A DNA stretch of 64,000 nt from Parvibaculum indicum (GTDB lineage: Bacteria > Pseudomonadota > Alphaproteobacteria > Parvibaculales > Parvibaculaceae), in contig NZ_JAASQO010000002.1 of the NCBI RefSeq assembly GCF_011762095.1, positions 1-64,000 on the forward strand. The letters run 5' to 3'. The notes beneath the pieces were generated by a model that ran no database searches, had not been told where the DNA came from, and was given only the letters and a program-made list of their open reading frames with translations. Made by a program: the position numbers and the translations under genes. Shown here one piece after another: positions 34,401 through 43,286 of this stretch. Within the stretch, counting starts at the first letter, position 1; every line of letters begins with the position of its first letter.

Positions 34401-35510
34401 ATGGGCTTCAAATGCGGCATTGTCGGCCTTCCCAATGTGGGCAAGTCCACGCTTTTCAACGCGCTGACACAGACCGCGTCCGCCCAGGCCGCGAACTATC
34501 CCTTCTGCACCATCGAGCCGAATGTCGGCGAAGTGGCGGTGCCCGATCCGCGCCTGCCGAAACTCGCCGAGACGGCGGGGTCCAAGGAGATCATCCCCAC
34601 CCGCCTCACCTTCGTGGACATTGCGGGCCTGGTGAAGGGCGCGTCCAAGGGCGAAGGCCTCGGCAATCAGTTCCTCGCCAATATCCGCGAGGTAGACGCA
34701 ATCGCCTATGTGCTGCGCTGCTTTGAAGACGGCGACGTCACCCATGTCGAAGGCCGCGTGGACCCGCTGGCCGATGCCGACATCGTCGAAACGGAACTGA
34801 TGCTGGCCGACCTCGAAAGCCTGGAGAAGCGCACCGTCACGCTCGAAAAGAAAGCCAAGACCGGCGACAAGGAAGCCAAGCAACTCCTCGCCCTCGTGGA
34901 GATCGCGCTCGGCTATCTGCGCGACGGCCGCCCCGCCCGCACCGCGCTGGCCGACGGCAAAATCTCCGAGGAAGACCGCAAAGCCTGGGAAATGCTTCAG
35001 CTTCTGACGGCAAAGCCCGTGCTCTATGTCTGCAATGTGGACGAAGAGGCCGCCGGCACCGGCAACGAACACTCGGAGCGCGTAATGGAACGCGCCAAGG
35101 CTGAAGGCGCGGAAGCCGTCGTCATCTCCGCCCGCATCGAGGAAGAGATCGCGCAGCTCCCCAATGAGGAGCGCGCCGACTATCTGGAAACGCTGGGGCT
35201 GGAGGAAGCGGGCCTCGACCGCCTCATCCGCGCGGGCTACACGCTGCTCGACCTCATCACCTATTTCACCTGCGGCCCGAAGGAAACCCGCGCCTGGACC
35301 ATCACGCGCGGCACCATGGCCCCGGCGGCGGCGGGCGTCATCCATACGGATTTCGAGAAGGGCTTCATCCGTGCGGAAACCATCGCCTATGATGATTTCG
35401 TATCGCTAGGCGGCGAGACGGCCGCGAAGGATGCGGGCAAGATGCGGCTCGAAGGCAAGGAGTATGTGGTGCATGACGGCGACGTGATGCATTTCCGCTT
35501 TGCAAACTAA
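34401..35510 (+). CDS. ychF: YchF/OLA1-family ATPase
   Basis: A 369-residue Obg-family protein with P-loop GLPNVGKST (9-17), the [14 protein letters not shown] switch region (about 70-83), a coiled-coil insertion (about 130-200) and a C-terminal TGS domain ([11 protein letters not shown] onward). The family prefers ATP over GTP, binds ribosomes and is linked to oxidative stress. Start at 34401 has GAGAGA upstream; the frame is open upstream inside pth. Confidence 0.96.
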   Translation: MGFKCGIVGLPNVGKSTLFNALTQTASAQAANYPFCTIEPNVGEVAVPDPRLPKLAETAGSKEIIPTRLTFVDIAGLVKGASKGEGLGNQFLANIREVDAIAYVLRCFEDGDVTHVEGRVDPLADADIVETELMLADLESLEKRTVTLEKKAKTGDKEAKQLLALVEIALGYLRDGRPARTALADGKISEEDRKAWEMLQLLTAKPVLYVCNVDEEAAGTGNEHSERVMERAKAEGAEAVVISARIEEEIAQLPNEERADYLETLGLEEAGLDRLIRAGYTLLDLITYFTCGPKETRAWTITRGTMAPAAAGVIHTDFEKGFIRAETIAYDDFVSLGGETAAKDAGKMRLEGKEYVVHDGDVMHFRFAN

Positions 35511-35519
35511 GAGGGTGGC

Positions 35520-35993
35520 ATGAGCGAGCCGGAACTCTATTGGGAAGATTTCGAGCCGGGCACGACGCGCGAATTCGGCGAAAAGCACGTGACGCGCGAA
35601 GAGATCGTCGATTTCGCCAAGGACTACGATCCCCAGCCCTTTCATCTCGACGAGAAAGCGGGCGAAGCCTCCATCCTGGGCGGCCTTTGCGCCAGCGGCT
35701 GGCATAGCTGCGCCATGCTGATGCGCATGCTTTGCGACGGTTTCCTGCTGAAAAGCGCCGCCATGGGCTCTCCCGGTCTGGATGAAGTGCGCTGGCGCAA
35801 GCCCGTCTATGTCGACGATGTTCTGCATGTACGCCAGACCTGCCTCGAAACCCGCGTCTCGAAAAGCCGCCCGGAAATGGGGCTCGTCAAATTCCAGTCG
35901 GAAGTCATGAACCAGAAGGACGAGGTCTGCATGATCTCGACCGGCTGGATGATGATCGGCCTGCGCAACCCCGCCTCCAGGGAGAGTGCCTGA
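35520..35993 (+). CDS. MaoC-like hydratase (hot-dog fold), first of a pair
   Basis: A 157-residue MaoC dehydratase domain protein. The hydratase 2 motif is visible as YDPQPFHLDEKAGEAS (Asp and His catalytic, about residues 36-52), followed by GGLCASGWH. Such proteins hydrate enoyl-CoA substrates. Its stop overlaps the start of a second MaoC gene by one base (TGATG), so the two products probably form a heteromer, as in other tandem MaoC pairs. Substrate unknown. Confidence 0.9.
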   Translation: MSEPELYWEDFEPGTTREFGEKHVTREEIVDFAKDYDPQPFHLDEKAGEASILGGLCASGWHSCAMLMRMLCDGFLLKSAAMGSPGLDEVRWRKPVYVDDVLHVRQTCLETRVSKSRPEMGLVKFQSEVMNQKDEVCMISTGWMMIGLRNPASRESA

Positions 35994-36469
35994 TGCCCTG
36001 GTTTGAAGACATTGCCATCGGCGAGACAACCGACCTCGGCAGCTACACCTTCGAGGCGGACGACATGATCTCCTTCGCCTCGAAATTCGATCCTCAGCCT
36101 TTCCATATCGATGAGGGAGCCGCCAAGGCGAGCGCCTATGGCGGGCTCATCGCCAGCGGCTGGCACACCTGCTCGGTCTGGATGAAGCTGATGGTGAAAA
36201 CCCGGATCGCGGAAAAGGCGCGCAACGGCGCGGACGACGGCAGTCCGCCCGGCGGCCCCTCCCCCGGCTTTCTCGACCTCAAATGGCCGACACCGGTGCG
36301 CGTGGGTGATAGGGTGACCTATTCGACAGAGGTGATCGAGAAGGTCGACCTCAAAAGCAGGCCCGGTCTCGGCATCGTGCGCAGCCTCAACAAGGGCGTG
36401 AACCAGAATGGCGAGCTGGTGATGAGCTTCATCGGCCAGGGCCTCATACAGAAACGGGACCATTCATAA
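35993..36469 (+). CDS. MaoC-like hydratase, second of a pair
   Basis: A 158-residue hot-dog protein with FDPQPFHIDEGAAKAS (about 34-49) and GGLIASGWHT, closely similar in layout to its upstream neighbour. A Gly/Pro-rich insertion (about residues 81-90, NGADDGSPPGGPSPG) distinguishes it. The pair looks like an old duplication. Translational coupling by TGATG. Confidence 0.9.
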   Translation: MPWFEDIAIGETTDLGSYTFEADDMISFASKFDPQPFHIDEGAAKASAYGGLIASGWHTCSVWMKLMVKTRIAEKARNGADDGSPPGGPSPGFLDLKWPTPVRVGDRVTYSTEVIEKVDLKSRPGLGIVRSLNKGVNQNGELVMSFIGQGLIQKRDHS

Positions 36470-36490
36470 GACGACCAGGGAGGAGAGGAC

Positions 36491-37180
36491 ATGGCTCACA
36501 AGGGTGAAATGATCACGCTGAAAAGCGGCGACGGCGCGGACATCCTTTGCTACAGCGTGAAGGCGGAAGGTACCCGCCCGGGCGGCAGCAAGGCCGGCCT
36601 CGTCCTCATCATGGAAATCTTCGGCGTGACCGATCACATCAAGGATCTCTGCGACGACTATGCCGCGCGCGGCTTCGACGTGATCTCGCCCCAGCTTTAC
36701 GACCGCCAGTCGAAGGACTTCAAGGCGACCTACAGCCAGGAAGACATCCAGACCTCGCTCGACCTGCGTGCCAAAAATTCCTACGAGAACACGGTGCTCG
36801 ATACGCAGATGTGCATCGACAAGCTGCGCGAACAGGGTAACGAGAAGGTCTTCATCACCGGCTATTGCTATGGCGGCTCGGTAAGCTGGGTGGCGGCCTG
36901 CCGCGCAACCGGCCTCGACGCGGCCTCCTGCTATTACGGCGGCGCCATCAAGGACTTCATCGACGAAATGCCGAAATGCCCGACCATCTGCCATTTCGGC
37001 GAGAAGGATCACTCGATCCCGATGGAAGTGGTGCGCGAGGTGGAAGCCAAGCACCCGGAAGTGAAGGTCTATGTCTATGACGCGGACCACGGCTTCAATT
37101 CAGACCGCCGCAACAATTACGACAAGGCCGCCGCCGACCTGGCACTCGAACGCACGCTCGCGCTCTTCGACGGGTCGTGA
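36491..37180 (+). CDS. dienelactone hydrolase family protein
   Basis: A 229-residue alpha/beta hydrolase. The nucleophile is C126 in GYCYGGS; the acid and base are expected in the FGEKDHSIP region and H in DADHGFNSD (about 195-203). The Cys nucleophile and Glu/Asp/His set are typical of dienelactone hydrolases, which open carboxymethylenebutenolide in chlorocatechol degradation, but most homologues have unknown substrates. No catechol pathway genes are nearby. GGAGAGGA precedes the ATG. Confidence 0.88.
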   Translation: MAHKGEMITLKSGDGADILCYSVKAEGTRPGGSKAGLVLIMEIFGVTDHIKDLCDDYAARGFDVISPQLYDRQSKDFKATYSQEDIQTSLDLRAKNSYENTVLDTQMCIDKLREQGNEKVFITGYCYGGSVSWVAACRATGLDAASCYYGGAIKDFIDEMPKCPTICHFGEKDHSIPMEVVREVEAKHPEVKVYVYDADHGFNSDRRNNYDKAAADLALERTLALFDGS

Positions 37181-37205
37181 GGACGCCTTCCCCCGCCCTC
37201 CTCCG

Positions 37206-37296
37206 CTGTCATCCCGGCATTCATTGCCGGGATCCACTCGCTTATCCACTTGCCGCAAGGCCAATGGGTCCCGGGAACAAGTCCCGGGACGACACC
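37206..37296. repeat. palindromic intergenic repeat, TGTCATCCCGG family (copy T2)
   Basis: Starts CTGTCATCCCGGCA and ends GTCCCGGGACGACACC, with two smaller palindromes inside (CCCGGCattcattGCCGGG and TCCCGGGaacaagTCCCGGGA). It lies between the hydrolase gene and ohrR. Confidence 0.75.
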
Positions 37297-37315
37297 TCTA
37301 TTTAACAACATCCCA

Positions 37316-37326
37316 CAATTCAATTG
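37316..37326. promoter_or_regulatory. OhrR-type box upstream of ohrR
   Basis: CAATT-C-AATTG, a perfect palindrome matching the ACAATT-N-AATTGT core bound by OhrR in other bacteria; 56 bp upstream of the ohrR start. Confidence 0.55.
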
Positions 37327-37382
37327 CGTCATCGTTATTTCCGCCCATATTGAGGAAAACAACCCCAAAAGGCGGAACCGAG

Positions 37383-37820
37383 ATGACGCAACCCGAAGAC
37401 CCACAGGCGCTCGACAACCAGCTTTGCTTCGCCCTCTATTCCACATCTCTCCTGATGACCAAGGCCTACAAGCCGCTGCTGGCCGAGATCGGCCTCACCT
37501 ATCCCCAATATCTCGCCATGCTGGCGCTGTGGGAGGAGGACGGCGTGACGGTGAACGCGCTGGGAGGCCGCCTTTATCTCGATTCCGGTACGCTGACGCC
37601 ACTGCTGAAGCGGCTGGAGACCGCCGGCCTTATCACCCGCGCGCGCAGTGCGGTGGATGAGCGGCAGGTCCTGATCCGGCTCACAGGAGAGGGCCGCGCG
37701 CTGAAGCGGAAAGCGGCCAGGATCCCGGGAAAAGCCGCCGTCGCAGCGGGCCTCCCCCTTTCCGACCTCATCTCGCTCCGCCGGAAACTGAAAAAGCTCC
37801 GCGCACATCTCGCCGCCTGA
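37383..37820 (+). CDS. ohrR: OhrR-type MarR-family organic peroxide sensor
   Basis: A 145-residue MarR protein. C15 in LDNQLCFALYS is the reactive cysteine of OhrR, followed by YPQYLAMLALWEEDG and the winged helix with SGTLTPLLKRLE (about 60-75) and the DERQVLIRLT wing. OhrR releases DNA on oxidation by organic hydroperoxides. No ohr gene is next to it; the nearest candidate target is the glutathione peroxidase gene, which has two similar boxes upstream. Start chosen at the ATG after the AT-rich leader; the frame is open upstream to 37071. Confidence 0.88.
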   Translation: MTQPEDPQALDNQLCFALYSTSLLMTKAYKPLLAEIGLTYPQYLAMLALWEEDGVTVNALGGRLYLDSGTLTPLLKRLETAGLITRARSAVDERQVLIRLTGEGRALKRKAARIPGKAAVAAGLPLSDLISLRRKLKKLRAHLAA

Positions 37821-37850
37821 CCGCGGCCTCCCGCGCTCACAGTTTTGTGA

Positions 37851-37876
37851 TAATTAAATTGTGCACAATATAATTG
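37851..37876. promoter_or_regulatory. double OhrR-like boxes upstream of the peroxidase gene
   Basis: TAATTAAATTG (37851-37861) and CAATATAATTG (37866-37876) are two copies of a CAATT-N-AATTG-like motif 15 bp apart. Together 37852-37875 form a 24-bp near-perfect palindrome with one mismatch pair, centred on GTGCAC. They lie 59 bp before the peroxidase start in AT-rich sequence. Confidence 0.55.
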
Positions 37877-37934
37877 ATTGCACTATGTTATCGGAAACAA
37901 TCCCCGACGCGCTACCGCCTGAAGGAGCCCTGCC

Positions 37935-38444
37935 ATGTCCGGAAACAAGTCCGACAAAACCGCCTATGACTTCGAGTTCGAGAGCCTGAACGGCAAGCCG
38001 ATGCCCTTGAGCGAATTTGCGGGCCGCCCGCTCCTGATCGTCAACACCGCCTCCAAATGCGGCTTCACGCCCCAATACAAGGAGCTGGAAGCGGTCTGGC
38101 AGAGGCACAAGGATGACGGCCTCGTCGTGCTGGGCGTGCCCTCGAACGACTTTGCCAATCAGGAACCGGGCTCAGGCGACGAAATCGCGCAGTTTTGCGA
38201 GATCAATTTCGGCGTCGACTTCCCGCTCACCGAAAAAGTGCATGTGAAGGGCGGCGACGCTCATCCCCTCTTCCAATGGCTGGCCAAGCAAGGCGGCTTC
38301 CTCTCCAAACCCCGCTGGAACTTCTACAAATACGTCATCGGCAAGGACGGCAAGCTCGTGGACTGGTTCGCCAGCACGACAAAACCGAACGCCCCAGAAG
38401 TGGAAGCGGCATTGAAAAAGGCGTTGGGGAAATCAACTTCGTAA
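37935..38444 (+). CDS. glutathione peroxidase (cysteine form, BsaA-like)
   Basis: A 169-residue peroxidase. The catalytic Cys is C42 in NTASKCGFTPQY (selenocysteine in animal enzymes), with the conserved FANQEPG glutamine and WNFYKY tryptophan. Such bacterial enzymes reduce organic and lipid hydroperoxides, often using thioredoxin rather than glutathione. Probably controlled by the neighbouring OhrR. Confidence 0.92.
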   Translation: MSGNKSDKTAYDFEFESLNGKPMPLSEFAGRPLLIVNTASKCGFTPQYKELEAVWQRHKDDGLVVLGVPSNDFANQEPGSGDEIAQFCEINFGVDFPLTEKVHVKGGDAHPLFQWLAKQGGFLSKPRWNFYKYVIGKDGKLVDWFASTTKPNAPEVEAALKKALGKSTS

Positions 38445-38522
38445 ATCAAGGCTCACTTTGTTATTGCATAGCCCCATCTCACAGATCACTCTCAATACGA
38501 ATACGGATTGGGGGGAAAGCGA

Positions 38523-39040
38523 ATGGTCAAATACTGGGTTTTGCCGCGGCGGCACTGCTGCTGGCGGGCTGTGCAAGCAAATACAAACCGATTTCCTACG
38601 AAGGCCCGTCCACTCGTCTTGAACAAGGCGCCGATTTCTACGTAGTGCTTCCCGAAGACGGTCGATACCAGGATACTGTCTATTCCGGATCGGGCTACAT
38701 GACCGCGCAGGCCATATCGCAGGCATTGGCACCTTACTCAAACAGAGCCTTCCAGGCATCCGCCGTAGAACCTCTGGAAGAGGCTCTGGCAAAAGCGCGT
38801 CAGGGGAACTTCCGATATCTTTTCAATACAAAGATTCTCCACTGGGAAGATCGTGCGACGGAGTGGTCCGGAATTCCCGACAAGATCACGCTCCAGATGG
38901 AAGTCTATGATGCCACCACTGGCGAAAAACTTGCCTCGGAAACCTCCAAGGCAAGCAGCAAATGGGCAACATTCGGAGGAGACCACCCACAGGATCTACT
39001 TCCGATCCCGGCCGAGTCTTTTGTAAAACAACTCTTCTGA
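38523..39040 (+). pseudogene. DUF4823-type lipoprotein with a 1-nt frameshift in the signal peptide
   Basis: The body (from about 38543) reads FAAAALLLAGC-ASKYKPISYEG, a clear lipoprotein signal with lipobox LAGC, followed by a DUF4823-like domain to 39040. The only good start (ATG at 38523, GGGGGGAAAG upstream) is one frame off: it enters MVKYW and needs one extra G in TGGG-TTTT (38535-38542) to join as MVKYWGFAAAALLLAGC. The gene is thus broken by a 1-nt deletion or the run was misread. A rare start in frame (CTG at 38534) cannot be excluded. GC content is lower than in the flanking genes. Function of the family unknown. Confidence 0.6.
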
Positions 39041-39068
39041 ATTGCCTCGGACGGCAATCGCGAGGCCA

Positions 39069-39719
39069 TCAACTCCGCCGCCCGTAGGTCCTGAACTTCT
39101 CGACATTCACCGCCATTTCCTCATCGGAGAGAAGCGGCGGATCGCCGATCTGGAGGGCGCGCCAATATTGCCCGGAAAGCGTCTCCACCTCATGGGCGAG
39201 ATGCAGCGCGTCTTCCACCGTTTCGCCGAGCGCGATCTGTCCGTGATGGGCAAGAAGGCAGGCCTTGCGGCCTTCGAGCGCGGAAAGTGCATGGTCGGCC
39301 AGCGCCGCCGTGCCAAAGGTAGCGTAAGGCGCGCAGCGAATGTCGCGCCCGCCCGCCACGGCGACCATATAGTGGAAAGCCGGAATGTCCTTGTGCATCA
39401 CGGCGAGCGAAACGGCATAGTCGGAATGAGCATGCACGATGCCCCCGACGTCATCCCGCTCGCGATAGATGCCCGTATGCATCTGCCATTCGCTCGACGG
39501 CGGCAGCTGGCCGTCCAGAAGGTTTCCCTCAAGGTCGAGCTTTACGAGATCGTCCGGGACGAGGTCGGTGTAAGCAACACCCGACGGCGTGACGAGAAAC
39601 CCGCCCTCGCAGCGCGCCGAGACATTGCCGGACATTTGCGGCGAGAGGCCTGTATAGGCGAGGTCCAGCGCGGCGTCGATCACGCATTGCCGCAGCCAGT
39701 CCTCGTCGCGCTCAGCCAT
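39069..39719 (-). CDS. class II aldolase/adducin family protein (MTRu-1P aldolase or dehydratase)
   Basis: A 216-residue zinc aldolase-fold protein. Metal ligands are expected in HAHSDYA (about residues 99-105) and [19 protein letters not shown] (about 76-86) holds the conserved Glu. It overlaps mtnA by 8 bp and is the last gene of mtnP-apt-mtnA-aldolase. In classical methionine salvage a protein of this fold (MtnB) dehydrates methylthioribulose-1-phosphate; in the DHAP shunt of Rhodospirillum rubrum and some E. coli the homologous Ald2 splits it to DHAP and methylthioacetaldehyde. No mtnC, mtnD or mtnE is nearby, which favours the second, but motif reading cannot decide. Confidence 0.82.
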   Translation of the reverse strand: MAERDEDWLRQCVIDAALDLAYTGLSPQMSGNVSARCEGGFLVTPSGVAYTDLVPDDLVKLDLEGNLLDGQLPPSSEWQMHTGIYRERDDVGGIVHAHSDYAVSLAVMHKDIPAFHYMVAVAGGRDIRCAPYATFGTAALADHALSALEGRKACLLAHHGQIALGETVEDALHLAHEVETLSGQYWRALQIGDPPLLSDEEMAVNVEKFRTYGRRS

Positions 39720-40809
39720 TCTTCCGTTCCGGATAGAGCTTGAGGAGCCCCTCTTTCGAGGCCTCCGCGATGCCGCGCTCGGTGACGAGCGCCGTCACAT
39801 AGCGCGAGGGCGTGACGTCGAACCCGAAATTAGCCGCCCCGCTCTCCGGCGCGGAGACCTGGACGGTCACAATCTCGCCTGTGTCGGTCCGACCGGTCAG
39901 ATGCGTCACTTCATGCGCGGAACGCTGTTCGATCGGAATGCCGGCGACGCCATCGTCGAGCGTCCAGTCGATCGTGGTATGGGGCAGCGCGACATAGAAT
40001 GGTACGTCATTGTCATGCGCGGCCAGCGCCTTCAGATAGGTGCCGATCTTGTTCGCCACATCGCCCGTGGCGGTGGTGCGGTCGGTGCCGACGATACACA
40101 TATCGACAAGCCCGTGCTGCATGAGATGCCCGCCCGCATTGTCCGGCACGATGGTATGCGGCACGCCGTGACGGCCCAGCTCGAAGGCGGTGAGCGATGC
40201 GCCCTGATTGCGCGGCCGGGTCTCGTCCACCCAGACATGCACGTCGAGCCCCTTGTCATGCGCCATATAGATGGGCGCAAGCGCCGTGCCCCAGTCGACG
40301 CAGGCGAGCCAGCCCGCATTGCAATGGGTGAGGATATTGACCTTGCCGCCTTCATTCTTCCCGGCGGCCGCCTCGATCAGCGTCAGCCCGTTCTCGCCGA
40401 TGCGGCGGCAGATCTCCACATCGTCGTCGCAAATGGCCGCCGCCTCCTTGTAGGCCGCCTCCATCCGCGCATTGTGCCCGTGCGGATGAACCGCGGCGCG
40501 CATGCGCTCCAGCGCCCAATGAAGATTGACCGCCGTGGGCCGCGTCGCGCCCAGCATCGCAATCGCTTCCTCAAGCCCGGCATCCGACGCATCGTCGCGC
40601 ATCGCAAGGCAGACGCCATAGGCCGCCGTCGCGCCGATGAGCGGCGCGCCGCGCACCAGCATGTCCTTGATGGCGCGGGCGGCATCGTCCACCGTCTTCA
40701 GCGTTTTCGTCTCGAAGCTGAAAGGGAGTTTCGTCTGGTCGATGATTTCCACCGACCAGCCATCTTCATTGACCCAGATGGTGCGGTAATGCGTTCCGTC
40801 GATCTTCAT
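39712..40809 (-). CDS. mtnA: S-methyl-5-thioribose-1-phosphate isomerase
   Basis: A 365-residue enzyme of the eIF2B-like isomerase family, converting methylthioribose-1-phosphate to methylthioribulose-1-phosphate. The catalytic Cys is in [11 protein letters not shown] (about 160-170) and the Asp in [19 protein letters not shown] (about 238-256). The N-terminus (RTIWVNEDG...IDQTKLP) is that of MtnA. It follows apt by 48 bp. Confidence 0.95.
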   Translation of the reverse strand: MKIDGTHYRTIWVNEDGWSVEIIDQTKLPFSFETKTLKTVDDAARAIKDMLVRGAPLIGATAAYGVCLAMRDDASDAGLEEAIAMLGATRPTAVNLHWALERMRAAVHPHGHNARMEAAYKEAAAICDDDVEICRRIGENGLTLIEAAAGKNEGGKVNILTHCNAGWLACVDWGTALAPIYMAHDKGLDVHVWVDETRPRNQGASLTAFELGRHGVPHTIVPDNAGGHLMQHGLVDMCIVGTDRTTATGDVANKIGTYLKALAAHDNDVPFYVALPHTTIDWTLDDGVAGIPIEQRSAHEVTHLTGRTDTGEIVTVQVSAPESGAANFGFDVTPSRYVTALVTERGIAEASKEGLLKLYPERKNG

Positions 40810-40857
40810 CTCTTATTCCCTTTCAGACCGGGGACGGACAGCGTCAGGGAAACGGGG

Positions 40858-41385
40858 TCACTCGCCGTCGAAGGTGCAGAGCGAGAGCACCTCGATATCC
40901 ATGGCCTCCAGCTTTTCACGGCCGCCAAGTGCGGGCAACTCGACCACGAAGCTCGCGCCGGGCACGCTGGCGCCCGCGCGGCGGAAAAGCTTGATCGCCG
41001 CTTCCGCCGTGCCGCCCGTGGCAATGAGATCGTCCACCAGCAGCACCTTGTCGCCTTCCTTCACGGCATCGGCGTGGATTTCCACCATGTCCGTGCCGTA
41101 TTCGAGCTCGTATTCCTCGCCGATCGTTTCCCAGGGCAGCTTGCCCTTCTTGCGCACGGGCACGAAGCCGAGGCCGAGCTGATGCGCCACCGCGCCGCCC
41201 AGGATGAACCCGCGCGCCTCGATCCCCGCCACCACGTCGAAGGCGGCACCCTTGTGAAGCTGGACCAGCGAATCCACCGCCGCGCGAAACCCCGTCCTGT
41301 CGCGCAGGAGCGTGGTGATGTCGCGAAACATGATCCCTTCCTTGGGATAGTCCGGGATGGTGCGAATGAATTGCGTGATATCCAT
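40858..41385 (-). CDS. apt: adenine phosphoribosyltransferase
   Basis: A 175-residue type I phosphoribosyltransferase; the PRPP-binding motif is [17 protein letters not shown] (about 120-136) and [14 protein letters not shown] (about 56-69) is the APRT signature. It recycles the adenine released by MtnP from methylthioadenosine, explaining its place between mtnP and mtnA. Confidence 0.96.
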   Translation of the reverse strand: MDITQFIRTIPDYPKEGIMFRDITTLLRDRTGFRAAVDSLVQLHKGAAFDVVAGIEARGFILGGAVAHQLGLGFVPVRKKGKLPWETIGEEYELEYGTDMVEIHADAVKEGDKVLLVDDLIATGGTAEAAIKLFRRAGASVPGASFVVELPALGGREKLEAMDIEVLSLCTFDGE

Positions 41386-41420
41386 GAAATCTCTCCCCTA
41401 TGGCGACCGTGAAATGCGGA

Positions 41421-42302
41421 TCAGCCGAGAACGCGGCCGGCCACGGCGTCGAGCTTTTTCAGAAGCGCCGGATCGATCTTGTCCGGCGCGGTGATGATGG
41501 CGGCTTCCAGCGCCTCGTCGATGGGCGACGGCTCGCGCTCCGGCCCGAAACTTTCGGCAAAGCTGCGCAGCATGTCGCGCGACTTGTCGGCATTGCCGGA
41601 AAGCACCTGGATGACGGCGGATACATCCACATCGTCATGATGCGGGTGCCAGCAATCGTAATCCGTCACCATGGCGACGGTGGCGTAAGGGATCTCCGCC
41701 TCGCGGGCGAGCTTGGCTTCCGGCATGTTGGTCATGCCGATAACCGAACAGCCCCAGCTGCGGTAGATCTCCGATTCCGCCAGCGTGGAAAATTGCGGTC
41801 CTTCCATCACGAGATAGCTGCCGCCGCGCGATACCGGAATATCGTTCGCCTTGCACGCCGCCTCCAGATGATCGCCAAGCCGCGGGCAGACCGGCTGCGC
41901 CATGGAGACATGCGCCACACAGCCCTCGCCGAAGAAGCTCTTCTCGCGCTGGAAGGTACGGTCGACGAACTGGTCGACGATGACGAAAGTGCCCGGCGGC
42001 AGCTCTTCCTTGAGCGAGCCTACGGCGGAAACGGATACGATGTCTGTCACGCCGACGCGCTTCATCGCATCGATATTGGCGCGGTAATTGATGCTGGTCG
42101 GCGAATGAGGATGCCCCCGCCCGTGACGCGGCAGGAACACCATCTCCAGGCGGCGCCCGCCCGAAAGCGGCAGCTCGCCGAAATGCAGCTCGTCGGAGGG
42201 CTCGCCCCAGGGGCTTTCCACCCGCTCCCAGCGCTCGTTTTCGAGCCCCGGAAACTCATAGACGCCGCTGCCGCCGATGACGCCCAACACAGTTTTCGTC
42301 AT
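41421..42302 (-). CDS. mtnP: S-methyl-5'-thioadenosine phosphorylase
   Basis: A 293-residue purine nucleoside phosphorylase-type enzyme splitting methylthioadenosine, the by-product of polyamine and homoserine-lactone synthesis, into adenine and methylthioribose-1-phosphate. Signatures: IGGSGVYEFPGLE at the N-terminus, FLPRHGRGHPHSPT (about 50-63), EGPQFSTLAE and GMTNMPEAKLAREAE (about 190-205). The start at 42302 is preferred to 42323. First gene of the cluster, downstream of the petC terminator. Confidence 0.95.
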   Translation of the reverse strand: MTKTVLGVIGGSGVYEFPGLENERWERVESPWGEPSDELHFGELPLSGGRRLEMVFLPRHGRGHPHSPTSINYRANIDAMKRVGVTDIVSVSAVGSLKEELPPGTFVIVDQFVDRTFQREKSFFGEGCVAHVSMAQPVCPRLGDHLEAACKANDIPVSRGGSYLVMEGPQFSTLAESEIYRSWGCSVIGMTNMPEAKLAREAEIPYATVAMVTDYDCWHPHHDDVDVSAVIQVLSGNADKSRDMLRSFAESFGPEREPSPIDEALEAAIITAPDKIDPALLKKLDAVAGRVLG

Positions 42303-42404
42303 GCCAATTTCCGCCTCTCTCATTCGTCATGCCCGGCTTCGGACAGGCCGTGACGACTGGGTGTTTTTCGATTTCCGATATAACAGACCAATATCACGAC
42401 GCCA

Positions 42405-42436
42405 TAAAAAAGGGCCCCCGCAAGGGAGCCCTTTTC
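42405..42436 (-). terminator. intrinsic terminator of the pet operon
   Basis: On the minus strand GGGCTCCC-ttgc-GGGGGCCC forms a stem followed by TTTTTT, 24 bp beyond the petC stop and about 100 bp before mtnP. Confidence 0.85.
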
Positions 42437-42459
42437 GATCTGCGGGGGTCGGCCCGTGC

Positions 42460-43278
42460 TCAGTGCACGTCGGACCAGACCTTGCGCGTGGCGAAGTAGA
42501 GAATGCCGGCCAGCGCGATGAGATAGATCAGCACCTGGAAGCCCATCTCGTGGCGCTGTTCCAGCTTCGGCTCGGCGACCCACATCAGGAAGGCCGTCAC
42601 GTCCTGCGATTCCTGATCCAGCGTGGTCGGCGTCCCGTCCTCATATTCCACCTGATCGGCAAAGAGCGGCGCCGGCATGGCGATCGCTCCGCCCGGGAAA
42701 TACGGGTTGTAATGGGTACCGGGCGCCATCTCGCGGCCCTCCGGCGGGTCCTGATACCCCATCAGCAGCGCATGGATGTAGTCGGGACCGCCTTCGCGGG
42801 CCTTCGCCATGACGGAAAGGTCCGGCGGCGCCACGCCGAGCGCGGCCGCGGCCTGCTCGGGGTTCGCGTAAGGCGACGGGAACGGATCCTTGGGAAGGCG
42901 CGGACGCTCTTCCATGTCGCCGTCGCCGTTCAGTTCCTCGATCGTGTACTCGGCCGCGATGACCTTCACCTGCGCTTCAGAGAACGCCGGCCCGCCCTCT
43001 TCCGCGAGATTGCGGAACTTGAGCAGATGAGCCGAATGGCAGGTGGCGCAGACTTCCTTGAACACCTTGAAGCCGCGGCGAAGCTGGCTCTTGTCATAGG
43101 TGCCGAAAGGACCGTTGAAGGACCAGTCGATCGCTTCGGGTTCGTGAGCCTCGGACGCTGCGCTGGCCGGCTGGACGCCGAAGGCGAAGCCGGTGGCAAT
43201 GACGGCACCGGCCATGACGACGCCCATCGCGCGGCGGCCAAGAACGGACTGGATCATGGTTTTCATCATTCTTTCCAT
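42460..43278 (-). CDS. petC: cytochrome c1 of the bc1 complex
   Basis: A 272-residue haem protein. A signal peptide (about residues 15-40, ending ASA) leads to CATCH (77-81) for covalent haem. The axial methionine is expected in the PGGAIAMPAPLF region, and a C-terminal membrane anchor (about 247-267) holds it. It passes electrons from the Rieske protein to cytochrome c. Encoded separately from cytochrome b, unlike the fused fbcH of Bradyrhizobium. Third gene of petABC, 8 bp after petB. Confidence 0.95.
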   Translation of the reverse strand: MERMMKTMIQSVLGRRAMGVVMAGAVIATGFAFGVQPASAASEAHEPEAIDWSFNGPFGTYDKSQLRRGFKVFKEVCATCHSAHLLKFRNLAEEGGPAFSEAQVKVIAAEYTIEELNGDGDMEERPRLPKDPFPSPYANPEQAAAALGVAPPDLSVMAKAREGGPDYIHALLMGYQDPPEGREMAPGTHYNPYFPGGAIAMPAPLFADQVEYEDGTPTTLDQESQDVTAFLMWVAEPKLEQRHEMGFQVLIYLIALAGILYFATRKVWSDVH

Positions 43279-43286
43279 TCCCTCTC

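Noticed and set aside
38535-38542. Programmed -1 ribosomal frameshift in the lipoprotein gene
   Set aside because: The bases TGGGTTTTG do not form a slippery heptamer in the frame entered from the ATG; a deletion or read error is simpler.
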